From positions 20,182,365-20,246,364 of the forward strand of contig BTRK01000006.1 in the NCBI GenBank assembly GCA_036245805.1: a stretch of DNA of 64,000 nucleotides. Reading direction: 5' to 3'. A model generated the notes under the pieces. The model searched no databases, had not been told where the DNA came from, and saw only the letters and a list, made by a program, of their open reading frames with translations. The DNA comes from Pristionchus mayeri (taxonomy: Eukaryota; Nematoda; Chromadorea; Rhabditida; Neodiplogasteridae). Positions 46,807 through 59,367 of this stretch are shown here, piece by piece. Numbering within the stretch: the first letter of the stretch is position 1; each line of letters begins with the position of its first letter. A program made the translations under genes and the position numbers.

Positions 46807-47703
46807 TTAATTTAAGATGCAACGCCAAAAAGAACTCAGGACTTTGCCGCATGTCTCAATGCAATCTGTATGGATGTGTGCATCACAGAGACACCTCCAG
46901 TCATCTGGCCCTTGTCCTCCAATCCCCATCAATCGAACTAGCTTGATCCATTGTATTGATTTTTTTGATTCTGGAAGTAAATAAATAATCGAAGTAAATA
47001 AAAACCGACTTAATCGTTCATCTGATTTTTTTCTTATTTTCAGCATAATTTCTCTTCTGGATCCATCATGTCCTCTCTCTTGCCACACAAAGATATCACG
47101 CAGTTTGAGTGCAAGAGAAATCGGGTCATGCACTCGCTTACAAAAATGAAAACTGTTTTGTCTTCCAATAGTATCTCATACTGTTGAGTTTACTGGAACG
47201 AAATCCATGTAATATGTTTTTGCACTGCCACAGATTGCTCTCCTGCAGCATAGATACTCACAATAAAACTCGATGATGAATATCGACTATATTTCAATGT
47301 AGCAACATCATTGATGCATGAAAACTGCAAATTCGACACGTTCCGGGCACGAATTGCACCCATCAGAAAATCGCACTAGACGCAAATTCCACACATTCTT
47401 TAATCATTAATACCGTTTGAAACGTGAAAATTGCAATTAAGAAAGGTTACGGACACACAACCAGCATATCGGAAAAATGAAAGTCACAGAATCTACACAT
47501 GATGATGAACGTAATGAGAGTCATGAGAATAGGAGGCGCCTACATTCTTCTAATTTTTTTGCTGTGAAGAAACACTGAATTTATTGCATCTGAGGGCATG
47601 TGACATTCCATTTCTCGCTGCTAATTATTGTTTGTCAGCTCCCCAATACCTCGTGGCGCAGAGAACTGAGGTGCACCTATTTCTGAAAATTTTTCACATA
47701 ATC
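46807..47703. other. Non-coding stretch before the chemoreceptor
   Basis: No supported exon. A 108-residue open frame on the minus strand (46807-47133) shows no family motif. Confidence 0.4.
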
Positions 47704-47919
47704 ATGGCCTCGTCTTCGAACGACTCCTCTTTCAATTGCCCTCTCGCGGCTGAAATATACTTGAGCGTGCCATTCCACACTGTTCAATGGTGCATTGTGA
47801 GTTGTATTGCGTTTATTCCATTACAATACCTGATATGTGGCATTCTCATTGACAAAAAATTTGGGTGAATATCGACATGGAGTGGATTCGATCCATTTCA
47901 CTTATTGGAAGAATTTGTA

Positions 47920-47992
47920 GGCACTAAGTCGGATGAGAACTATGATGATTTTGATATATAAAAGACGGCATGACGTGATTCGACCTAGTGTC
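47920..47992. repeat. Short palindromic MITE in the first chemoreceptor intron
   Basis: GGCACTAAGTCGGATGAGAA at the left is answered by GTGATTCGACCTAGTGTC at the right, a self-inverse unit of about 73 bases. Related sequence is at 30850-30932. Confidence 0.5.
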
Positions 47993-48901
47993 AATTCCTA
48001 AAGTATATAATCTCAGCTGGTGTCATGCACCTCATCGATCATAGTGACCGTGTATCTCGTCTTCAATTATCTATGCAAGGGACTATTCGATAAAACGACT
48101 ACAGTAAGCTCACCGCATTTTTTTCTCAATTAGCAGTGCAAGTAGGAACAATTTCTGCTCCTCCACGTCTACATCGTCTTCTACTCCTCGACGCAAGTGT
48201 TCACTCAAGTAAGCCATCCGCTTCTGCGGCCATGCAAGCATTTTCTTGTCGAAACGATGCACTGACTAACACAGATACTCTCATGCTACATTACCATACA
48301 TTTTATTGTACTTATTTTAGATCGTTCAACTCACCTACCGTTATACTACCGCTCTACCATGCGCTCCACAGATTCCTCGCGTGCGTCTCTCTTTCTCCCT
48401 TCCACATTTTGTTTGGCGTGATGGTCAATTTGAATAGAGTATTTGAATGTGGACGCAGTTTTCCAATACTTTGTTGCGACATGAATCTTCTCAGAGACTG
48501 TGTCTCCCTCGTATGATCAATCTGGTGGTGATGCCGAGCATCGTGGTCCTTCACTTCGCCATCACCCTCCAGCGCGCACTCATCACCTTCGGCGTCGGGG
48601 AGAGAACGCGAACCATCATATCACGCTCGCTTCTCATAATCTCGGTTACCTCACTCATTATCGGTGCATGCTCATAACGTCGCTTACAGGCTCTGGGAGC
48701 CATCGGATATGCCTGCATGACCTACTGGAATGAACCATTGGAAGGAACGACGCCCATTTGCACCGCGATCACGACCACCTCAGAATTGGTATATTCCTCT
48801 TCGTTATTTTTCTGCACGATAAATAAGAAAGGAATGTTGTTCAAGATAAGTTCGGTAATATTCAGAGAGTAATCATTACTATCGATGTGATGTTTGCTGT
48901 A

Positions 48902-50262
48902 ACCCTGTTGCAAGTAACCTGTTGCACGTTGCAAGTAAAGTAACCCTGTTGCACAAAGGCGGAGACTCATCAGATATCAGCAACTATCGTCCGATCAGCC
49001 TACTGAGTGTTATATGCAAAGTCGCGACAAAAGCTATTCTCAATCGAATCCTCCCACTGCTAGAACAGGCAGAAGATACCAGCCAAGCAGGGTTCAGACC
49101 TGGATACTCGACTGTTGATCACATTCACTCCATCAATCAACTTATCGAGAGAACCACCGAGTACAAAATACCCATTCACCTGGCACTGATAGATTTCAAG
49201 AAAGCGTTTGATAGCGTTGAATGGCCAGCCGTTTGGCAAGCTCTCCAAATTCAAGGAATCCATTCACGTTTGATCGATGTGCTTCGAAGATTCTATGAAG
49301 GAACAAATACCCGAATTCAAGTAAACGAACGTGCGGTCGAAGTGAGAGTGAAGAGAGGAGTGAAACAGGGCGACACAATATCTCCGAAACTTTTCAACTG
49401 CGTCTTACGTATGGCTCTCGACAGCGTTGATTGGGATGGAGATGGGATGACTATTGATGGAAAGCAGCTGACCACCTTATCATACGCAGACGATGTCATT
49501 ATTGTAGCGAAAAACAGAGTTGAACTGAGGAGAATGTTGACAAAAGTTATTCATGCGGCTGGAAGAGTTGGACTCGAAGTTCACCCACGAAAATCCATCT
49601 TGCTGACTTCGAGTGCAACAAATAGAGAACAGATCGAAGTCGATGGAGGAATCTTTGAGTACAAAGATGGTGCAAAATATCTAGGAAGTTGGATCTCCCT
49701 CCCTTTGGACCCCTCAATTGAAGTCAAACGCCGGATCCAGTGTGCTTGGCTCGCTTGGAGAAACATTGGCCATTTACTCAAACACGCGACTGTCAACAGA
49801 GAGATAAGGAAACGCGCCTTCAACGCTTGTCTCATGTCGACCGTGCTTTATGGCTGCGAAGCTTGGACAATGAGAGAGTCAGACAAACAAGTGCTGCGAG
49901 TTGCGCAGAGAAAAATGGAGAGGCGCATGATTGGAGTAACATGGATGGATCGATGGAGTAACGAACGAGTGCGAATGGAAACAGGAGTCGTTGACTGGGT
50001 AGAGGAAGCAACTAGACGAAAGATGAACTGGGCAAATAAGATCCGAAGAATGGACGAACGGTGGACAAGGAGGTTAACAACATGGATCCCTTACACCAGA
50101 GCTAACAGCAGAGGACAGGGAAGACCTCGGGAGAGATGGAGAAACGAGATAGCAAGAGGGAAGGGCAGGAAATGGTGGAGCTTAACTGATGAAGAATGGA
50201 CCACCTAAAGCCTGATCAGCGCAACTTTGCGACTCCTGATAAATATTCTGTATTCTGTATTC
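48902..50262 (+). mobile_element. RTE-type non-LTR retrotransposon, 5'-truncated
   Basis: An open frame of about 420 codons (to 50208) covers most of a reverse transcriptase and the C-terminal region. Visible are 'NYRPISLLSVICKVATK', 'QAGFRPGYSTVDHI', 'LIDFKKAFDSVEW', 'RGVKQGDTISPKLF' and the catalytic 'SYADDVIIVA'. The endonuclease domain is missing. The short 3' part ends in repeats of ATTCTGT, typical of the small repeat tails of RTE elements. A perfect 10-base target duplication TGTTTGCTGT flanks it (48892-48901, 50263-50272). The frame is open throughout what remains, pointing to recent insertion. Confidence 0.88.
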
Positions 50263-50363
50263 TGTTTGCTGTTGATATCGTCACCGTTGCCTCCTCTCTC
50301 GTATTGTGGAGAATCACCAAGAAGTTGCTCGCCAAGAGGCAAGAATCATTCATTCATTCATTC

Positions 50364-50915
50364 GGGTAGTAGACAAAACGGCAACAATTCGCCGTTCACT
50401 TGCGATTGGAGGTAGCGACTTGTTAGTTGCTTCATTGTTACCAGTGTGCGGTCCCCTACATTTACATATGCAAACCCCCTTTACCAGGCGATCTTGAGTT
50501 TCACTCCATATCTATGTATAGGGGTTCATGGTCCAAAATTGGAAATTTGAGTGTAAAATCAATGGTAGATATTGATCAAATGCCGTAACCAATTGATCTA
50601 CATGTTACTGGTTTAGAGTAGTTTCACGAGTACTGCTTATCGATTGGTTTTATCATTTGGCAATTATTTAACCATGAAATTCCACCCAAATTGCCAACTT
50701 TGGACCATGAACCATAGATATGGAGTGATATGGAGTGATATGGAGATACATAGATATGGAGTGAAACTCAAGTTCGCCTGGTAAAGGGATTTGCATATGC
50801 AAATGTAGGGGAGCACACACTGGTAACAATGAAACCCCTCCCAAGTCGCGACCTTGAATCGCAAGCGAACGGCGAATTGTTGCCGTTTTGTCCATTGCCG
50901 TTTTGTCCACTGCCC
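50364..50915. mobile_element. Fold-back MITE with 8-base target duplication
   Basis: 552 bases. Ends GGGTAGTAGACAAAACGGCA and the inverse of GGGCAGTGGACAAAACGGCA. The arms are inverted over about 170 bases (50364-50540 and 50690-50915). It is flanked by ATTCATTC on both sides (50356-50363, 50916-50923), although this lies in an ATTC repeat. It carries no frame of its own. It has inserted in the LINE-like tail fragment within the chemoreceptor. Confidence 0.7.
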
Positions 50916-51923
50916 ATTCATTCCATTGGGTGTGAGATTTCAAGAATGACGAGAGTTTATACAAGAAACAGATCTCCTCCGATTAGATCGAATCGATGTA
51001 TAATATCGACCAAGAATAACTTATTCAGAAGTTACGATTCGCTCAACGCCCAATACTCGCGCGTGATGAACGCCCGAATCATCGTGAATACGATGAACAT
51101 TGAGATTCTCCATGCTCTGGTCTACTTCTACCTATTTGGTGAATCCTGAGCACGACCATTGTTTTCCCGTGGAAAAATGAACTACGATCTGATTTATTTA
51201 GTGGCTTACGGTCTGAAGACATTCACTTTTTCGCCCATGGCGGAACAATTCTACCGCAATGCAATGGCAAACGTGAGCAAATGCGCACGGAGTTGGGGAT
51301 GTGAATGGTTTGAGATATTCCCCTACTACGCCCTTCTGTGCCCATTGCTGATCATCATGATGCTCCGCATAGGAGAGACGAAGAGGAAGAAGAAACTAGC
51401 AATAACGACAGCTACCGTGTCCAAAGACGTCACTGAGGTTATCCATATAGGAAAATCCCCTTCCAATAAGGTTAATTGTTTTTGCAGTTGCACTTTTCTT
51501 CAATGCGAAAGGACTGGGATGCCATCTTCGATTCTCGCTCAGCGGGGCAACATCCGCCGTCAGGTCACGATTAGAGAGAATGAATGGGCGTGATAAATAT
51601 CGACATTTTGTATCCGATACCTTCATTGAAGCCACGTATTCACATTCCAGTGGATTAATTGTATAAATGACAATGAAGATACTGCTTGAATCGATCTGCT
51701 TTTATCGATAAAATATTCATCGAGTTTGACCATTTACGTAGTAGCAGAACATCCAAACTATGGAATCAAAATATAAGCAATTGGTATTTGTTTTCTCTTG
51801 AATGTCGTTTTATAATTCGAATTATATTTACAGTTCATTAATTGTGAGAGTACAATGAAAATGCATTCCATTTTCGATTGAGGATGGTTTGTAACAATCC
51901 ACATTCATTTCTACTCCATCTCA

Positions 51924-53493
51924 CTATGAGAAATACGCACGGAAAGTCCAATAGTCAACGTCGAACTGCTCACATCTCACTTCAACTCTTCGACAAGTCC
52001 CAGTGATTTGAATGTCGAATCGATTTCCATCTTGAAGAGGACCCCGCTGCAATTCAGAAATCGAAACAGAAATAAAGTGATCTTAACCGTCAAATCCGAC
52101 TCCAGAAAACAGTACGCCTCAAAATCAGCACGCTCGATTCTTCTCTTGAGGTGGAAGCACCAAGAACCTTCCTTGCGATGACGCAGTCGTTTCTGAAAGA
52201 GGTCATGCTTCGCGTTTCATGTATCAAAACAATAACTAAATCGAAGCATTATATACTGACCAATAGCGGAGGAATGATCCAATCGGAGGGCGAATCAGTG
52301 TTGAAATACAACCGAGGCATGGAGAGTGCCCCGAATTTCGACAAACCATCGGCAAACTCTTTATCGGTGCAAACGTCAAGATGATATTTGCCGAGCTGTA
52401 ATCGAGCTTATTGGTAGTTTCGATTATTTAAATTCAAAATATAAATTTTAAAAAAAAGATAAAAACTCACGTAGTGAAATGTGGCGTGGATTGAAAAGCT
52501 TGGAAGGTGAACAATATTAGAGTAAACTCTTAGGAAGTCCTGCGTCACAACTTGTGCTTCGTAGTTATGGAATCCCAAGCTGATTGTGTCCACTTTTGTG
52601 AAAAGAAGAGCATCGAGAAATCTAAACCGCGATGCAAGTTTCTGTCATGTGATTTACGAACCTCTTTTCCACGTATTGCTTGCGGAAGAAACAATCATCT
52701 ACTTTCAAACTGAACAAAGAAGGACTGGAACAAATTAGCTCGATAAGTTTGAGAATGTTCTGGTCGATGCAAACCTAAATAAATTATTCATCCAGTGATG
52801 AAAGATGATTACCCTACCGATTTGAAAGTGCAAATGGCGATGTCGAATCTTTGCAAAATATTTGTGAGTCTTTCGCTGTTTGTTTGTAAAAGGTCCTCTT
52901 GCTGCGGACTGATGGAATATTTCTTCTACAAAAATTCAGTACGCTTGAATGGAAGAAATATGAATTTGACTCACTCTTCGCGCTGCTTGGCGTCTCTTCG
53001 CCTTTAACAGTACTGATTTCGTTTCTGGAGATAGTGTCATGTAATAGCTTTGATCACCATGATAGTGAATGGAGAAATGGAAGAGGGTTGGTGATTCCTG
53101 AACGTTACTTTCCTCACTTAATCGTTTAAATTTAAAAAAAAACATACCTGCGTTATTACGAGATCATTAGCTTTCGCTTTCAAAGCTCTAGATCGGGAGA
53201 GGATTGATAATTCTTCAAATCTTCGGTTCAATGTACACATTTCATCGAGATCATTGCTTAATTTGCATATTGCATTTAAAATTTTTTGTAAAACTCACTG
53301 ATCGACTCTTTCAAGAATATCCAACAAACAATCATGCGGCATTTGAGAAAAATTATCCTGAATGTAAAGTTTTATAATCGAAAAAAGTAACGAAATAAAA
53401 TACCAATTGAATTGGACCCCTGACTTTGATCTCCAGTCTCTCATTGCTGGTCTCTTCTTCGTCTTGAATTGATCGCTTACGCGTTGCCATCAT
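51924..53493 (-). CDS. F-box protein, paralogue A
   Basis: Start at 53493 (MMATRKRSIQ, a basic nuclear-signal-like N-terminus). The next exon is an F-box ('FSQMPHDCLLDILERVD'), then a helical basic exon ('LNRRFEELSILSRSRALK'), then 'ESPTLFHFSIHYHGDQSYY'. Further exons 'VCIDQNILKLIELICSSP' and 'LHLDV'-type segments may be repeats of a beta/leucine-rich kind, ending 'RVEVRCEQFDVDYWTFRAY' at stop 51924. F-box proteins are substrate adaptors of SCF ubiquitin ligases, and the substrate is unknown. It is one of three tandem paralogues. A LINE sits within a few bases upstream of its start codon, so expression may be altered. Confidence 0.7.
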
Positions 53494-53497
53494 CTTC

Positions 53498-56400
53498 ATT
53501 CATTCATTCATTCATTCGTTTATTCCGTTAGGTGGAAGTTCAAGAAATAACGAGAGGGCATACAAGAAACGGATGTCCGTCGATTGGATCGAATCGGTTG
53601 AAGGTTGCTAGGAAGAAATATCAAGAAAATAACGGCTGTGGATAATCGAATGGAGGAATAATATATCAATTATGAACCTACGGCGTTCTAAAGTCATTAG
53701 ATTAAGCTCATGGAGCCGATGCTTATATGATATAGGAGGGAGGGGACAGCGTACATACATTCTGCGGGTATAGTTACGCTGAACTCTTTCAAGCTCTTTA
53801 GTCAATGCTACACTATGTATAGGATTCCAGATAATGGAGCAATATTCGAGATTTGGGAGGATGAAAGTATTATGAGAGACCGTCTGAGAAAATTTACCAG
53901 AGGCCGTACAGCAAAAAATGAAATTTCCATTAAAATTGTCCCTAGGGGTAACTTTTCATGTAGAGTTCGAAAATCGACCTTAGAAAGCCGTATCTCCAAC
54001 CCCTCATTTCCTGTGTTGCACTGCATCTGAGCGGTCGGTTTTTGTAAATCGTGAACGGTCGCTCCAAACTCCATACATGTGTAGTAATTCTTAAAGATCT
54101 CGACGGGATAAGCATTTTTCTTGTTGTACGTGAAGGACTAGCTCATCTTTGAAAAAAGATCTGACCGTTTGAATGTTGAAAAAAATCATCATAAATTTGG
54201 ATGCCATAATTATTCGCTTTTTTATTCTTTCATTCGATTCCTCGTTGAAAAATACCCCTAGGGTTTTATTTTCATGGAAAATTTCGGTCCTGTAAAGGGT
54301 CCGCCAAGATGCCGAAATAACACGCATTCCATGTTTTTGCCAGTATATGCAGTTCTAAGCCGCACCAATATGAACCACGATTAAATCTACTTGGTTTATA
54401 ACTATACTAAGGTAGGGTAACAAAATCGCGAAGAGAAAAATCCATTATCTCAATTTGAAAAAAAATCGATTTTTTTTCATGTCGATTTTGCCCATGTTTA
54501 GGCGCATTCAACTTTTCCTTTTCAATCCCAATTCCTAATTGTCTTTGCAAAACTAGTAGTACGCATGGATGTAAGTCAGAAAATATTAAATATAGGGCCA
54601 TCAGCAATAAGTAAGTTAGGCATAAATTTGCATGAAAATGAAATGTCGCGTGGTAAAATAAAATATTTTAAATTCTAATGAGACAATTGTAGAGGAATAG
54701 TGCTTAAATTGTTACACTATACAATGCTTACAACGTCGCACAACTAAAATATACATTGAAAATGGCACATACCTTCATCTTTTAAAAAAATGATTTTTTG
54801 GACACATGAAAATATATTTTTTTTCGAAAACGACTGATATTTCGCAATAATACATACAAGCCGATTAGTTTGGTTTTGCGAAGAATTATTATGCTAAAAT
54901 CTGACAGATTCGCGCGAAACAGCGCTTGAAATTTAATTTTGTTCTTTTACGATGCTCTCAATATTACAATTTTAAACAAACTTATGCCTAACTTACTTAT
55001 TGCCGATGGCCCTATATTTGATATTTTCTGACTTACATGCATGCGCACTACTAGATTTGCTAAGAAAATTAGAAATTAGGATTGAAAAGGAAAAGTTGAA
55101 TGCGCCTAAACATGGGCAAAATCGACATGAAAAAATCGATTTTTTTTTCAAAATTGAGATAACGTATTTTTCTCTTCGGGATATTATTACCCTAGCTTAG
55201 TATAGTCATACACCAGGTAGATTTAATCGTGGTTCACATTGGCGCGGCTTAGAATTGCATATACTGGCAAAAACATGGAATGCGTGTTATTTCGGCATCT
55301 TGGCGGACCCTTTACAGGAACGAAATTTTCCATGAAAATAAAACCCTAAGGGTACTTTTCAACGAGGAATCGAATGAAAGAATAAAAAAAGGGAATAATT
55401 ATGGCATCCAAATGTATGATGATTTTTTTCAACATTCAAACGGTCAGATCTAATTTCACAGATGAGCTAGCCCTTCACTTACAACAAGAAAAATGCTTAT
55501 CTCGTCGAGATCTTTAAGAATTACTATACATGTATGGAGTTTGGAGCGACCGTTCACGATTTACAAAAACCGACCGCTCAGATGCAGTGCAACACAGGAA
55601 ATGAGGGGTTGGAGATACGGCTTTCTAAGGTCGATTTTCGAACTCTACATGAAAAGTTAGCCCTAGGGATAATTTTAGGGGAAATTTCATTTTTTGCTGT
55701 ACGGCTTATAGGTAAAATTGCTCAGTTCTCTCAGAAAGTCTCTCTTATACGATTTGAGATATAACTCAATAGAATTGCTACGAAAGGATTTAAAAATTAG
55801 ATTAGATTTGGCACGGGCTTTAGAAATAATTTTACTAATATGGGATGAGAAAGAAAGAGAAGGGGAGAAATGCACTCCTAGATCTTTAATGATACATTTA
55901 CTTGGGTCATTGCTAGGCTCGTTTAAGATAACACCATTAATGGTGAATAGTTTACGGGGATTATGTCGGCCATAGTGAACAATGTGACATTTAGTTTCAG
56001 AAACGCCAAGATTCCACTGCGAGGACCAGTTAGAAACAATATCTAGAGCGGATTGCAAGTCATCTGAGAACAGAGGGGCTTCAGCGAACAACTTGAGGTC
56101 GTCTGCATACACAGAATAATAAATGGAGGCCGGGAATTTTACACAAATATCATTGATAAATAAGATGAAGAAGAGAGGCCCGAGACAAGATCCCTGTGGC
56201 ACATGGAACCATGATACAATGTGATTAGAGATGCCTAACTCGGACAATTTATGTAACAATAATCTATGATCAATAGAATCAAAAGCTTTTCTGAAATCTA
56301 TGTAAATTGTGTCAAGAGCCATGCTTAGAGATGCGGAGATAATGGGCATAAGTCTCAGCAAGATTAGTGGAAGTTGATCTACAATTTCTGAAACCAGATT

Positions 56401-56602
56401 GGTGAGGGTCAAATAAGTTGTTCTGGTCAAGAAACGTTGTAATTTTACCTATGATAATCTTCTCAAAAACTTTACACACAGATGAAGTAAGTGAAATAGG
56501 ACGAAAATCTGTTACAGAGTTACTAGATTTTTTAGGAATGGGTTTAACTAAAGCTTGACGCCATTGAGATGGCACTTGGGAGGTAAGCAGAGACTTGCAG
56601 AG
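53498..56602 (-). mobile_element. LINE (CR1/Jockey-like), 5'-truncated, with nested fold-back element
   Basis: Reverse transcriptase pieces on the minus strand: 'DFRPISLTSSVCKVFEKII' (56500), 'YIDFRKAFDSIDHRLLLHKL' (56290), 'VPQGSCLGPLFFILFINDI' (56190), 'YADDLKLFAEAP' (56090). The C-terminal part is on the far side of the nested element ('ELERVQRNYTRRM', 53790). A frameshift near 56330 and a missing segment before VPQGS make it dead. The 3' tail is a GAAT repeat (53498-53525). An ATCTT at both borders (53493-53497, 56603-56606) may be the target duplication. Taking out the fold-back element with one 4-base duplication restores the frame across 53874/55744. Confidence 0.8.
53874..55744. mobile_element. 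Fold-back transposable element, copy 2, flanked by TTAT
   Basis: 1,871 bases, ends GAGAGAC / GTCTCTC, flanked by TTAT (53870-53873, 55745-55748). The arms of about 760 bases are inverted around a centre near 54.8 kb. For example, the word TAAGTAAGTTAGGCATAA near 54610 is inverted near 54980. The outer 300 bases or so match copy 1 at 4147-6084, including GGCCGTACAGC and CCCTAGGGGTAACTTTTCA. The inner parts do not. No protein is recognisable. Confidence 0.85.
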
Positions 56603-57178
56603 ATCTTATAATATTTTCTCGATTTTCGGCGAACAAACAATGAAGTATGCAGGAAGCAGTGAGGAACGCAAGAGAAAAAAACAATGAAAAAACAAGGTAA
56701 TAGTTCATATTAGACAAACAAAGTGTTTAAATTGTGAAGAAATGGTAAGCATATTCGGGGCACAAGGAAATAAATGATAGTCGACATAATTAAATTGAAA
56801 TTGCGAAGGAATAGCAAGTATATTCGAGGCGAATCACATTTTGACAGGTTTATACACGTCAAAATGCAAGATAAGAAAGTCGCGACGTAACCGGAATGGC
56901 GCGTTGCGGCCTTGATGTGTGCTTTCATAGTACAAACTACACACTCAAGCAAACAAACGATATCACTCTTGCACATCTCCGATCTCTTGCACAAGCATAT
57001 CAAGTTGACATACTTCACCACCGATTACGTCGCAAGATGAATTTTCCAAATTTATCAGTTACAGTGCGACAACACAATTTTGATATCAATAAATAGTATT
57101 TATTTAGAGCAAAGGTATCTTCGAATTGGGGCATTTCCAATCGTATACAGTACATACAAATTCGGTGAAAGTTCACAA
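56603..57178 (-). promoter_or_regulatory. Probable upstream region of F-box gene A, duplicated upstream of gene B
   Basis: This stretch matches the region upstream of gene B (about 58880-59290): shared words include GAACAAACAATGA, ATTGCGAAGAAATAGCAAGTAT, ACACGTC and GCAAGATAAGAAAG. It is therefore a conserved gene-cluster upstream region, likely promoter plus 5' leader. It is separated from gene A's start by the LINE. Confidence 0.5.
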
Positions 57179-58865
57179 TTATGAAAAATTAGCCCGAAAT
57201 GAAAACGCATCATGGCCATAATGCCTGCATCTCACTTCAACCCTGTGGCCCGTTTCCTCAATTTCGATCGAAAAGATATTACTTCGATAACTGCTAAGAT
57301 TTGAAATCTGCAATTTTAACAATATTACGATCATAATGGAAGACCGTTGGTTCGTCAGGCTTATTCCTCATTGTTTTTCACCTTTAGATCCGAATCTAAA
57401 TATTGCAGAAAGTCATCCAATCGGATAAATCTTCCGATGTTGAAGAACCAGTGGCCTTCCATTTTCTTGCGCAAGCGCTTCTGGAATAATCATCCCTTTA
57501 TATCGTAAATTTTCGCATATATATGCATTGTGCATTTACAGTGATATGCAACGCTCAAATTCGAGGGGTTCATTAGTACCTCACCAAAAGCGGAGGGATC
57601 ACCCAATCGTGTGCATTTCCAATGTTGATATACATTGGAGGCATTTCGAATATTCGGAAATTCGGTAAATATTTCATCAGATCCATATCCGGTTGGAATT
57701 CTCGATTCTGAATTGTTGCGTGAAATTTTAAATATTAATTGATGATATCCCCATTTTCGCAATGAAATCTAACACAAGTACTAATTTCAACATCAACCTA
57801 CTTCAATATATTTGGCACTCACCCTTAGATAAGGATCACAGACTGACAAATTCGGCAGATGAAATGCTTGAGAGTAGTCTATTAAGAACCGCTGAGTGAT
57901 GACATTAGTCCCCCTTCCATGAAATCGCAAGCTGATTGTTTCGATTTTGGCGGAAAGTAAAACAGAAAGGAATCTGAATATATTATATTTACAAGTCGCA
58001 ATTTGTATCCGTCGAACCTCTCCTTCATGACATGTTGAATTTTCGTCAAAGAAGCAGTCATCGATGCGCAAAGTGGACAAAAAAGGAATATCAGATATTA
58101 ATTCGAGAAGTTTGATCGAGTTCTCATCAAAGCAAACCTAAATGAGCCGTGTGGTAATTCCAAAACAATTGAAACTTTACCGATTTGAACTTGCAACTCT
58201 CAAGATTGAATCTTTCCAAAATATTCAAAATAAGCTGGACGATCTTTTCCGAATTCATGTATTTTTGTGGAGGGATTAAATAGTCTTTCTGCAAAACCTA
58301 TTGACAAGAGTGGAGAGGAAAATTCTCTCACCCTTTGGACATTTCCACATTTCTCTGCCTTCAGGAGTACGGATTTGGTTGTGGGGGAAACATTGAGAGA
58401 ATAACTTATCGAATGACCATAATCAATCGAGATCCAGAAGAGTGCTGGAGATTCCTGAAGCCCAACTTTCATTTTCAACGTTATAACTTGAAATGACCAT
58501 ATAATATCTCACTACTTCGGTAATGACGAGTTCACAAGCTTTCACTTTCATGGCTCGAGATCGTGCAGACTTTGACAAGGCTTCTAATCGATTGTTTAAT
58601 GTGCTGATTTCATCGAGATCATTTCTGAATCAATTTATTAAACCGGTTTTTGAATTTGAATTGAAATACTCACAGATCGACTCTCTCAAAAACATCACGC
58701 AAACAATGGTTGGATAGTCCTGATAAATAGTCCTCAATTTATTGTTTTATCGAATTGAAATTTCATCAATGAACTTACCACTCCACAAGGTTTTTGTAAT
58801 TTTATCTTCTTCCTCGAATTATTGAGTTCTGCCCCTTCTTGAATTGCTCGCTTACGTGTTGTCAT
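57179..58865 (-). CDS. F-box protein, paralogue B
   Basis: Start at 58865 (MTTRKRAIQEGAE), basic stretch 'SRKKIKL', F-box exon 'GLSNHCLRDVFERVDL', helical exon 'LNNRLEALSKSARSRAMK', then 'ESPALFWISIDYGHSISY'. Later exons ('ISLRFHGRGTNVITQRFLID', 'NVYQHWKCTRLGDPSAF' region) end 'VEVRCRHYGHDAFSFRANF' at stop 57179-57181. Same architecture as A and C. Presumed SCF adaptor. It shares with C a stretch of about 299 bases that is identical by eye and spans an intron. Confidence 0.72.
58341..58639. repeat. Tract identical to 60541-60839 (genes B and C)
   Basis: About 299 bases with no difference that I can see, offset exactly 2,200. The tract covers parts of two exons and the whole intron between them (near 58480-58510). 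Flanking sequence differs clearly. Confidence 0.85.
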
Positions 58866-59367
58866 CTTGCAATAATTTATCGATTTTTAATGAACAAACA
58901 ATGATGTATGCCCAAGACACGAACTCCTAGTCAACACACGTCGTATTGAAATTGCGAAGAAATAGCAAGTATACTCGAGGGGGTCTAATTTTGACATGTT
59001 TATACACGTCTGAAAGCAAGATAAGAAAGCCGCGGCGTGGTTGAAAGGGAGCGTCACGGCCCCGATATGTGCATTCTCCGTGCACACTACTCACTCAAAC
59101 AACCAAAATATATCACTCGCCTCTTGTACAAGCATGTGGGAGGCACTATTAGCAGAACAATAACATTTATCTCCGGGCAAATCACAATTAGAAGAATTTC
59201 CCTTCATTCTATCAGCTTTTTTAGAGTGAACATTTACATTTTTTATCACAAACATTTCGATATCAAACAATATTTTTTATTCAATTATTAAGGTAAAAGT
59301 ATTTACAAAATGGGGTAAATATAATTTTCATACAATTTGAGTGTTATTATGAAGTGGGAGTTCATCC

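Larger units (their letters stand above)
47704..51574 (+). pseudogene. Seven-helix chemoreceptor (Sra/Srab-like), broken by insertions
   Basis: Start at 47704 in a nematode-type receptor N-terminus with one Cys and helix 1 ('VSCIAFIPLQYLICGILI'), donor after 47864. Following exons give 'SSIIVTVYLVFNYLCKGLF' (48020), 'FLLLHVYIVFYSSTQVFTQ' (about 48152), 'LVVMPSIVVLHFAITLQRA' (about 48520) and 'GAIGYACMTYW' (48700). Next comes an exon 'VIITIDVM' (48871) that continues as 'FAVDIVTVASSLVLW' only after the RTE insertion (50264). The last exons read 'VAYGLKTFTFSPMAEQFY' (51200), a helix 'YYALLCPLLIIMML' (51340) and a tail ending at TAG 51572-51574. Besides the RTE, a MITE and a short LINE 3' fragment interrupt the same exon, and one splice near 48665 does not join in phase, so this is a pseudogene in this sequence. 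Confidence 0.7.
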
